In this document: positions 7,801-13,101 of the stretch, piece after piece | How positions within the stretch are numbered: position 1 is the first letter of the stretch | How the letters are laid out: each line of letters starts with the position of its first letter | Assembly: GCA_014084085.1 (NCBI GenBank) | Contig: NPFB01000067.1 | Span: forward strand, 253,438-266,538 | Direction: 5' to 3' | Length of the DNA: 13,101 nt | Source of the DNA: Hondaea fermentalgiana | Lineage: Eukaryota; Sar; Bigyra; Thraustochytrida; Thraustochytriidae | The notes under the pieces: generated by a model | Seen by the model: the letters and a program-made list of their open reading frames with translations, nothing else | What the model was told of the DNA's origin: nothing | Database searches by the model: none | Translations under genes and position numbers: made by a program

Positions 7801-8256
7801 CTCTTTACCGAACACGATCCGAACAAGCTAAGCAAAGTGGACGTTCTTCTCGATCGATACCGAGGTAACGAGGAGCACTTTCTTTTGCGAACAACGCAAC
7901 AATACGAGGAAATTGCACAGCAAGCAAAGGCACGTGCGGCGCAACGCAACCGTCTTGGTGCCAGCGTCCCGATCAATACCCGAACAGGAGCAAATAGCTG
8001 GCCTGGGGCAGGTTCTGGTCCCGGTTTGGGGACTGGCACTGGCATTGGCATGGGTGCCACAATGCCGAGCGGTGACATTGATCATCGGGCCCGGGATGCG
8101 CATGGATTGACATTGGACGATTATCGCGACAGGGTACGACAAATTTTTGCCAAGAACGATCCTTCCAAACTGAGCGACGTCGACGCCCTGCTCCAGCATT
8201 TTGCAGGCAAGGAAATGCAGCTCGTGGAGTTTCTCATGAAAAAATACAATAGCTAA
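4843..8256 (+). CDS. Membrane-anchored TTL-like ATP-grasp protein with RanBP2 zinc finger, PAN/Apple domain and duplicated C-terminal module
   Basis: This 1137-residue chimera has, in order: an Ala/Arg-rich N-terminus; a very basic stretch (about 96-118); a transmembrane-like segment at 119-141; a charged, probably coiled-coil region (about 157-255); a tubulin-tyrosine-ligase-like domain (about 310-625); a RanBP2-type zinc finger at 732-752 (W732, C734, C737, N741, C748, C751, exact spacing); a PAN/Apple domain at about 857-937 (C865, C894, C898, C904, C916, with GFTY and WLK); and two copies of a 42-residue module (980-1021, 1094-1135). TTL hallmarks are K409/K412-P, GRRF and R470, the FDF motif with D594, and WLL at 604-606. 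The usual LLEVN is LLD-A-S (D607), and the usual HLTN seems to be RLAN at 511-514. TTL enzymes ligate amino acids to tubulin or other proteins; activity here is uncertain. The ATG at 4843 is the first after an in-frame TAA; ATGs at 4933 and 5044 (strong GCCATGG) are alternatives that keep the membrane segment. Stops are tandem (TAA TAG). Zinc finger and TTL suggest cytosol, PAN suggests lumen, so topology is unresolved. Confidence 0.8.
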   Translation: MPNRLLLQHLLHVKQGLRPRSAIGRACCSRMRATGRDEGSGLARSARAAAAGLGAALAGAAHVLRPAMERACEGARRLTAWLAARAADRARGGAYELKKIARRKLRKHKWLRKKRTRRIIIFALFVLWDIQVGVTSMYLWWQDPETTLPPQHIEIRDKVLEYRLKAQQDAAANDLIEERVKAGIEERISREFATFEARHEETESPERKDQRERVREHKDRTASEMRGKIEKLRERNRFALFDESQALQRLQTSLRGTRSTKSSAAKRKDAKTNQQQQSGPRDPQGLLRSAFQQLGYAEGTLSDSPVWLLAPGLECQGEEITSAINLYADPSSVGVFCYGDANWVAHLGRKDVLDQRLQWFDLKLHRHKDCIQYSDFVPWTLAINPGTDLAELEQKVAETASGNSLYIIKHQKPLDELTAAAAAQNLPAVSSSPVKAIKALRKRGQDKEGLIVQSFKSNALLWEGRRFVVRTWAFIVSSRPFLALYHDGVILRSIESAHARFPSKQKSLRARLANITSRQSEHPEFSQRSHEAFGCMDDLQRYLNGAFKNAEMLHYTDLVLKPYLKRLMNFVLHALRREHEHETPVWALQHLCFDFSIDANWNVWLLDASPSCDPQLAAPEVTSSCKRASLQALGTTAANIAEQVYMQRKSKHRGSWLDHVDLGTFEILFDSESSVHAHDAVQEVCKRSTYQDFRKRQTFGKRVVQELLAWDGRPPERLFASDDAAHGTHAAWQCPACGYRNSPGSTHCDYCGSAHGTHSGEGLPSDPHEGLTKQSPLPPITNPRTSDTISRADAGSYDMHNDHLSRPDDRGFGVEEEMEAFLHRDANDGNSGSNAGGAQPSATPQGPVMTQTTATFDVKVRQMMCAGKAFDIKESVEMIGFDIEPLRTSTYHACCSSCAINPRCMGFTYVANAFQCWLKSQVGPEGYQSDRTSGILSTGAGAFSGVGPVGGAAGWNTQPSVQTQRTQMQPTSQMARRAYYRQKLVDLFTEHDPNKLSKVDVLLDRYRGNEEHFLLRTTQQYEEIAQQAKARAAQRNRLGASVPINTRTGANSWPGAGSGPGLGTGTGIGMGATMPSGDIDHRARDAHGLTLDDYRDRVRQIFAKNDPSKLSDVDALLQHFAGKEMQLVEFLMKKYNS

Positions 8257-8262
8257 TAGGGC

Positions 8263-8311
8263 GGGAGAGAGAAAGAGAGAGGGGGGGGGGGGGGGGGGGG
8301 GGAGGAGAAAA
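8263..8311. repeat. 49-nt homopurine tract with (G)22 run
   Basis: From 8263 to 8311 the + strand is A and G only. It starts with GA repeats, followed by 22 consecutive Gs at 8281-8302 and then AGGAGAAAA. It begins six bases after the TTL-like stop codon, so it lies in that gene's 3' UTR. Such tracts can form quadruplex or triplex structures. Homopolymer length is also a common sequencing error. Confidence 0.9.
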
Positions 8312-8476
8312 CCAAAGAGGAGACAGGACTCCGCGCCCGCGCGCCCACCCGCCTCCCTGGCCTCTTCATCAAAGGTTGGGATTCTCTTTTCGCGTTTTGG
8401 TGCGTCGATGTGTGTGCGTCACAAGTAAGCTCTAGGCTCCCCCATCCGTCCAGGGGAGGAACTCGGTTCTTCAATT

Positions 8477-8504
8477 TCCTTTTCTCTAGACACAAAGAAA
8501 AGGA
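8477..8504. repeat. 9-bp inverted repeat at the UTP15 3' end
   Basis: TCCTTTTCT (8477-8485) and AGAAAAGGA (8496-8504) are exact reverse complements around a 10-nt loop. It lies 19 bases beyond the UTP15 stop and would form a hairpin in its 3' UTR. On the + strand it lies in the downstream region of the TTL-like gene. Confidence 0.45.
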
Positions 8505-8522
8505 TGTCAGCCAGCCATCTAT

Positions 8523-10076
8523 CTACTCGACGGTGCTCAGCACGAGATCAACGGTCCCGGAAAGCTTTTGCAAATCCTTTTGCAAACGAAGCTCAGAATG
8601 CAGCTGCGTCTGGAGTTTGACAAAAAGCTCATCGACCAGCACACTCTGTCCGAGGTCGGCAGTACAGGAACGCAAAAGCACGTCGCTGACTTGGACGAGA
8701 AGCGACGAGAAGCGTGGGTTTGCAATGTACTTGATGACAAAGGACAAAATGGGCTCGAGAGATGTGTCGTCACGAGCGGCCAGAGCGGCCTCAAGACCGT
8801 TGCGGTGAATGAGCTCTTCCAAGAGCGCGGCGACAACGGCGGGTTGCCGCGTGCCCAGCACCTCGTCGAGAGCCTGTTTGTAGTTGTACTTTTGCAAATG
8901 TTTTTCGTACTTTTTCAGCCTGGTTCGACGCGCCACCGAGGCCTTGAAGTCACCCGGGGCCGGTCCGACGTTGCCACCGCGCATGAAGAAGCGCCTGGTG
9001 CCGCCGCGCGGCATGTCGAGGCCAGCGCCTGCGGCAATTTCGGCTTGCGTGCCAGTCTTTTCCTCTTTGGCAGACACGCGCTTGCGGACGACGGCTTGAC
9101 CCGAAACGCAACCAACAACGAGCGTGGAGTTATCCGTCGACATGCCAGCACAAAGAATGCCCTGACCGCTGCCAATGGCAACGCTGGCCGTGCATTCGAG
9201 CGAGTCGGCGTCGTGAACTTTGATGAGGCCGTCCAGCGAGCCAGACAAGAGACGCAAGTTCGTGCCATCCTGAAAGAGACTTGTGACGGTACGCTGGTGA
9301 TCGTCGAGCTCGCGAAGCTTTTGGCCGCCGGCGCGTACGTCCCACACAAACACCTTGCTGTGCACGGCTGCTGCGACGCGGTAGCCGTCGCGAAAAGCAA
9401 GAACGTCCTCAACGGGTCCGCCTTGATCGAGAGAAAGCGCAGCTGTTTGGGAGGGGGCGCGCACGTCCCAGAGCTTTACCGTGTGATCGTATGAGCCCGT
9501 GGCCCACACCTCGGGGCCAGCGCTTTCAACGCCTTTGATGCCCGCGCCGGTGCCAACCAAAGCAGCGCAGCGAACCTGATCCGTATGTCCACGAAAGACG
9601 CCAACTTCTTCCTCCGTAGTGATGTCCCACTGACGCACTGTTTTGTCGTGCGAGCAGGAGAGCACAAAGCTTCCCGTGGGCGACCAGTTTGTCGAGCGGA
9701 CGGGTCCAGTATGGCCCTTGAGCAAGCGCATCAGGTTTCCCTTGGCAGACTCGAAAACATAGACTTGGCCATTTTCGCAGCCTGCCGCCATAAGTTTGCC
9801 ATCGTACCGATAGCTCGGTCCATACGCCATGTCTTTGAAGCGCGCGAGCGTGCGTCTCAGCTTGCCTGAGCGGCCGTCATAGATGCCAACGCGGGTGCCC
9901 GACGCGAGCGCATACTCGAAGCTTGATCCCGGACTAAATGCGAGGCCTGTAACGGGTCCACTAAAGCGCAAGGGTTCGCCGGCATTGGTACGGAACTGTT
10001 TCCAGTACCTTTCCTCGGCGGACTCGTTGACGGTCTCGCGCACGAACTGCTGCTTGTTGAGCCGCTGGAACTCCAT
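8523..10076 (-). CDS. UTP15: UTP15, U3 snoRNA-associated WD40 protein of the small-subunit processome
   Basis: This 517-residue protein is a subunit of the t-UTP/UtpA subcomplex, which joins nascent pre-rRNA early and is needed for 18S rRNA maturation and efficient rDNA transcription. The N-terminal half is a WD40 propeller (about residues 30-330). Clear blades end in QWD near 149, LWD near 201 and VWD near 240. The GSYDHTVKLWD and SGSLDGLIKV stretches and an early FKD-x-AY segment are typical of UTP15. The C-terminal UTP15_C-type helical domain covers about 375-517. It starts with RTRLKKYEKHL, has the AL(D/E)xVL signature and ends with a helical region containing GQSVLVDE. Length matches animal UTP15 (about 518). 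The ATG at 10076 has strong context (ACGATGG). The frame is open for ten codons upstream to a GTG at 10106, but GTG is not a plausible eukaryotic start. It is uninterrupted by introns and lies downstream of the lectin gene on the same strand. Confidence 0.95.
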   Translation of the reverse strand: MEFQRLNKQQFVRETVNESAEERYWKQFRTNAGEPLRFSGPVTGLAFSPGSSFEYALASGTRVGIYDGRSGKLRRTLARFKDMAYGPSYRYDGKLMAAGCENGQVYVFESAKGNLMRLLKGHTGPVRSTNWSPTGSFVLSCSHDKTVRQWDITTEEEVGVFRGHTDQVRCAALVGTGAGIKGVESAGPEVWATGSYDHTVKLWDVRAPSQTAALSLDQGGPVEDVLAFRDGYRVAAAVHSKVFVWDVRAGGQKLRELDDHQRTVTSLFQDGTNLRLLSGSLDGLIKVHDADSLECTASVAIGSGQGILCAGMSTDNSTLVVGCVSGQAVVRKRVSAKEEKTGTQAEIAAGAGLDMPRGGTRRFFMRGGNVGPAPGDFKASVARRTRLKKYEKHLQKYNYKQALDEVLGTRQPAVVAALLEELIHRNGLEAALAARDDTSLEPILSFVIKYIANPRFSSLLVQVSDVLLRSCTADLGQSVLVDELFVKLQTQLHSELRLQKDLQKLSGTVDLVLSTVE

Positions 10077-10566
10077 CGTTGCAAGCAAGTCGATCAGCAA
10101 CGCCACTCACTCGCTCGCTGGCTCACTCGACCGGTGTCAGCGTTGCTGGCCGACGCGTCGCGCGCGCTGGCTGTCGCCCGCCGCTCGCCGGCTGCCTGGC
10201 TAGCTGCCTGGCCCTCCGCGCCACGACCTCGCCTGCGTCGGAGCTCTGCTCTGGTGGTCGTGGGGGCTTGGCGCCCCGTCCAACCAGCCAGCCGCGGGGG
10301 GCGGGCCCCGCATAGCAGGTAGCATAGCGTCGAGTCTGTACTTTGTCGGCAGTAAACTTGTATGAGAAGTAAAATGCATGGTGGTCGCTGTCGAGGAGCG
10401 AGGAAGTGAGTGAGTGACCAAGATGGCAAGCAAGTCCGCGATCACTTTGGGGACGAAGAGGCGGAGAACAAAAGCAAGCACGTTTCATTCCGGAAGGGGG
10501 GGGATGGAGGTTTATAGTGTTATATTTTTCTCGATCGGCGGTGGTGATGTGAGCTATTGTTAATCT
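10077..10566. other. Intergenic region between the lectin 3' end and UTP15
   Basis: Both flanking genes run on the minus strand, so this 490-bp stretch should hold the lectin 3' UTR and the UTP15 promoter and leader. Bases 10107-10320 are strongly GC-rich; 10500-10566 is AT-richer, as expected next to a 3' end. A run of eight Gs lies near 10496. I see no gene, RNA or strong repeat. Open frames here look compositionally driven. Confidence 0.55.
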
Positions 10567-12219
10567 TTAAAAGAGCTTGTCGCGCTGGCTTAGCTTTTTC
10601 AGAGAACGCGCCGTGTAGGCCATGTAGGCGGCAACACAGAGAACTATCAAAACCAAAGGCAAGCGCCAGCCGCCCGAGCTACTCTTGGCCTCCTCGACCT
10701 GGATTCCGACCTTTGTCTCGAGAAGCGCGAGTCGCGCCTCGATGGTGTCGTGCATGGTGGCTTCGAGCTTGGCGAGCCGGTCGTCGATGTGCTTGGAGAT
10801 CTGCTCCTTGCGGGCCTTTTCGAGGTCCCCGATGCGATCCTGACTGTTGTCTTCCTTTTCCTCGAGCTTTTGCATCATCTTCTCGAGGGAGAGCTTTGTG
10901 GACTCAAGATCGTGCTCGATGCGATGTTGCAATTTATTGAGCGCCTTGCTCAGCTCGGTGGTCTCCAACGCAAGGTCGTTCACATGTTCAGCGACCTCGG
11001 CGCCGCTGTAAACAGAAAAAGCGTAAAGAGTTCGTCCGCCCATCCATCCATCCATCCATCCATCCATCCATCCATCCATCCATCCATCCATCCATGTATC
11101 CATCAGGCCAATCCCATTCATCGATTTGGATTTACGTCCAAAGCAAGCGCCGCGCGGTGTCGAATCGTTGTTTCGTTAGTAATTTGCACGTTGTTTAATT
11201 CTCTGGTTCAATTCCATTCCTTCACCATCCTAATAGACGACCCTTTGCTACTTTCTTACTCTCCCTAGAACACCTCTCCTTCCCATCCCTCTTCTCTCCG
11301 CGCCCTCCTTCGTTCTTTTGGAGGAAAACCCAGCTACAGAAACTTACTCGAGGTCATCGTGCACTTCAATCTGCACGAGTGGTGCATCCTTGTCCTCTTC
11401 ATCTGCTTCGATCATGTGGGCAAACTTGCGAGGCTCGGCTACCTTGAACTCAAGAATGTCATGATTATCGGCCAGAGCACCCGTGCTGGCGGAGATGCCA
11501 AAGTGCAGGTTATTTTGCCAATCCTTGGGCAATTGATCCGAGACCTTGGAGGAAAAGCACTCCTTGAAGTCACCCGTGCCATACTTGTCGACTTCGAGGG
11601 AGATCTCGCCGTTTTCGACCCAGATGCGAACCGCCGAGTATTTGTCAACGTCAAAGGAGTCGGCGCCCTCGTAGTAGCGGTAGTGTGCCTCGCAGCCGGG
11701 ACGATCTTTATCGAGGGCGGCAGGCTCGTTTCCAGAACTAACCAGGAGGGAGATGTCTTTGTGAACATGACCATGTTCGACGTTACGGAAGGTGTCGAAC
11801 ATGATGCCGAGGCCCGTAAAGGTGTCCGTGTGACCCAAAAGCATGCCTTCCTGAAACGAGGGACGCTTGCCCTTTTGAGTAATCCAGAGCGCGAGGCCAT
11901 CGCCGTAAAGATGGCGGCCGCTGCCACTAATGCGAAAGCGCATCTGGATAGCAAAGTTCTTCTCGCCAATGGCCTCCGTGTTGAAGAGCCACCCGCGCTT
12001 GGACTGTCTGTCGGGCGTGAGCCGCAAGAAGTTCTGCTTGGCAATGACCGACCCTCCGTACTGCCAGTGCGAAAGATCTCTCTGACCTGAGTTTTCCTTG
12101 AACTTGTCAAATGGGGAGATAAGGCTGTGTTTTGCCAGGGGCACGTAGGCCTCGGCGCCGGCGAGCAGGTTGCACGCCGCCGCGAGCACCAGCATCGCCG
12201 CCAGCGTGGTCGTCTTCAT
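10567..12219 (-). CDS. L-type (legume-like) lectin, ERGIC-53/VIP36-type ER-Golgi cargo receptor; two exons
   Basis: The CDS joins 12219-11348 to 11005-10567 (minus strand), giving 436 residues. It is a predicted membrane lectin that binds high-mannose glycoproteins and cycles between ER and Golgi. A signal peptide covers residues 1-24, ending AGAEA. The L-type lectin domain spans about 25-270, with D107 in GDGLALW112, D142/F144/N146 in FDTFRN (the calcium/sugar-site triad of ERGIC-53), a probable disulfide C176-C221, and [12 protein letters not shown] near the end, very like VIP36. Exon 2 supplies a long coiled coil (about 296-390), a transmembrane helix (about 406-423) and a short basic tail ending RDKLF. 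That tail resembles a KxKxx-type COPI signal plus a terminal Phe for ER exit. The ligand histidine found in DHxxD of human ERGIC-53 seems absent. The ATG at 12219 is in ACCATGA context and directly starts the signal peptide; the frame stays open further upstream in low-complexity sequence that I take as leader. Removing the intron keeps phase and joins GA to C, giving Asp291. Confidence 0.93.
11041..11095. repeat. (CATC)n tetranucleotide microsatellite inside the lectin intron
   Basis: Thirteen perfect CATC units plus CAT (55 bp) are present, followed by diverged copies (GTATCCATCAGG). The repeat lies between the presumed branch site and the 3' splice site of the lectin intron. On the transcribed strand it reads as GATG/TGGA repeats, which contain no AG dinucleotide. 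Length is likely variable between individuals. Confidence 0.97.
11175..11181 (-). promoter_or_regulatory. TACTAAC branch-site candidate
   Basis: The + strand GTTAGTA reads TACTAAC on the transcribed strand, the optimal U2-pairing branch sequence known from yeast. It lies about 170 nt before the acceptor, far for a branch site, but the intervening sequence has no AG before the true acceptor. Confidence 0.65.
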
Positions 12220-13101
12220 GGTGCCTTTTTCCCTCTCTTCGATCAGCAGCCACAGGCCGTTGTCACTCTCGCTCGGCCAACGAACGAGAAGGCAGGCACG
12301 CACGCAGGCACGCGCGCGCAAGCGTACGCAGACAGGCACGTACTCACGCACGCACGCACGCACGCAGGTAGGCTGCTGAGCCCTCGGAGCCGTAGACGCC
12401 TCCGGGTCCCAATAGCCCGAGCGGCAAGCGGGCGCGCGGCAAATAGATTTGTTTGCCCCCACCGTTGCCAGCTCAGAACAACCCATTTCCAATCAGGGTT
12501 CTTCTGCGCCCCCGATTATAGACCGCCTTCTTGTCGAGCTTAGACCGTTTTCTCCTCGTCTCCACTGGCCTTGTCCACCACTACACCCCACTTGTGTGGA
12601 GGAGTCTCCAGTGGTACTCATACAAGCCACATAATATGCAAGCTACGGCTTTCCCCCTGTCCCCACTGCACTAACACCACCTCTCAAATCCGAAAATAAG
12701 CCTCAGTAGCACATGGGGGAACGCGGACGCGCGGCTCCTGACGCTGCTGGGTGCACCTCTGCGGCAATGCGGCTCTGCAGTGCAGGATGCGGCGGCAAGT
12801 GCGGTATCCAGGGGCACAAGTGGGCCAAAGCGGGGCCGCAAGTGGGGAGTGGCGTGTGCGTCCTGTTCGAATGTCCTGTGTGTCTGCCCGGCTGCTGTCT
12901 GCCCATTAGTCAGTCTGTCTAGTATAGTAGTCTGTCTGTGTGCGTGAGTGTTTGCGCTGTGTAGAAGTCACTATGCACGGAGTGTCTGGCAGTAGTAGCA
13001 GCGGAGGCGAGAGGCAAATCAGATCGACCAAGCAAGCACCCGGCGATCCCGCGCGAGCACGAGCTCCGCACGGCCGCAGGTACGTCGCGGCGCGGCGCGG
13101 C
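12220..13101. other. Upstream region of the lectin gene and right flank
   Basis: Bases 12288-12370 are low-complexity sequence built on CACG/GCAGG units, including five CACG copies at 12345-12364, probably in the lectin's 5' leader. Around 12560-12615 short complementary segments occur (CCACTGG and CCAGTGG). Bases 12860-12960 are rich in TGTCTG repeats. The last 90 bases become very GC-rich again. I see no convincing gene; a 69-codon Cys-rich frame at 12713-12922 is not supported by anything else. Confidence 0.5.
12345..12364. repeat. (CACG)5 microsatellite in the lectin leader
   Basis: Five perfect CACG units lie within a broader CACG/CAGG-rich stretch (12288-12370), about 125 bases before the lectin start codon. 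It is a simple repeat with no evident function. Confidence 0.85.

Larger units (their letters stand above)
8257..8522. other. Convergent 3' intergenic region (TTL-like gene / UTP15)
   Basis: The region between the convergent stop codons contains a long homopurine tract with a 22-G run and a 9-bp hairpin, both listed separately. There is no canonical AATAAA and no gene. Confidence 0.5.
11006..11347 (-). other. Spliceosomal intron of the lectin gene (342 bp, phase 2)
   Basis: On the minus strand the donor is CTCGA|GTAAGT (11347-11342) and the acceptor is TTTTTCTGTTTACAG|CGGCG (ending at 11006). Splicing fuses the lectin domain to its coiled coil and anchor in frame. A perfect TACTAAC sits at 11181-11175, and from it to the acceptor I find no other AG. 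The intron carries the TGGA-type microsatellite. Without splicing, translation stops at the TAA inside the donor. Confidence 0.94.

Noticed and set aside
10077..10106. Ten extra N-terminal residues for UTP15
   Set aside because: The upstream initiator would be GTG. A strong-context ATG at 10076 gives the length expected for UTP15.
12220..12492. N-terminal extension of the lectin to 12492
   Set aside because: The added residues are Cys/Arg/Val-rich translation of a CACG simple repeat, whereas the ATG at 12219 starts a textbook signal peptide.
12713..12922. Small cysteine-rich 69-residue protein
   Set aside because: It shows no signal peptide, domain or codon evidence, and lies in a TGTCTG-rich low-complexity region.

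Overview
The window looks like nuclear DNA of a microbial eukaryote. It is GC-rich and gene-dense, with long, mostly uninterrupted reading frames on both strands. One gene is clearly split by a GT-AG intron with a TACTAAC-type branch site. The protein set (a GT60 Golgi GlcNAc-transferase, the mitochondrial complex II assembly factor SDHAF4, the nucleolar protein UTP15 and an ERGIC-53/VIP36-type cargo lectin) is strictly eukaryotic. A thraustochytrid or other stramenopile protist would fit the style, but that placement is inference. I see no mobile element, virus, CRISPR array, tRNA or rRNA.

Layout, left to right. Bases 1-890 are a gene-free leader dominated by three diverged tandem repeats of about 170-198 bp; each carries the same strongly initiated ten-codon mini-ORF. 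Bases 891-3299 (+) encode a type II membrane GT60 glycosyltransferase with a very acidic tail. Bases 3649-3999 (-) encode SDHAF4, convergent with it. Bases 4000-4842 form a divergent, probably bidirectional, control region with an 18-bp tandem repeat, a GGTCA cluster, a perfect 16-bp palindrome and a perfect hairpin. Bases 4843-8256 (+) encode a large membrane-anchored chimera: a divergent tubulin-tyrosine-ligase-like ATP-grasp domain, a RanBP2 zinc finger, a PAN/Apple domain and a duplicated 42-residue C-terminal module. After a 22-G homopolymer come UTP15 (8523-10076, -) and a two-exon L-type lectin (12219-11348 joined to 11005-10567, -). The right end, from 12220, is the lectin's upstream region with simple repeats and no convincing gene.

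The genes do not form one pathway. Two belong to the secretory route: the GT60 enzyme probably starts O-glycans in the Golgi, and the lectin probably carries glycoproteins between ER and Golgi. SDHAF4 is mitochondrial and UTP15 is nucleolar. The TTL-like chimera has the least conventional architecture. The best leads are that chimera with its altered catalytic residues, the repeated mini-ORFs ahead of the GT60 gene, and the lectin intron, where about 170 nt from branch site to acceptor contain no AG.
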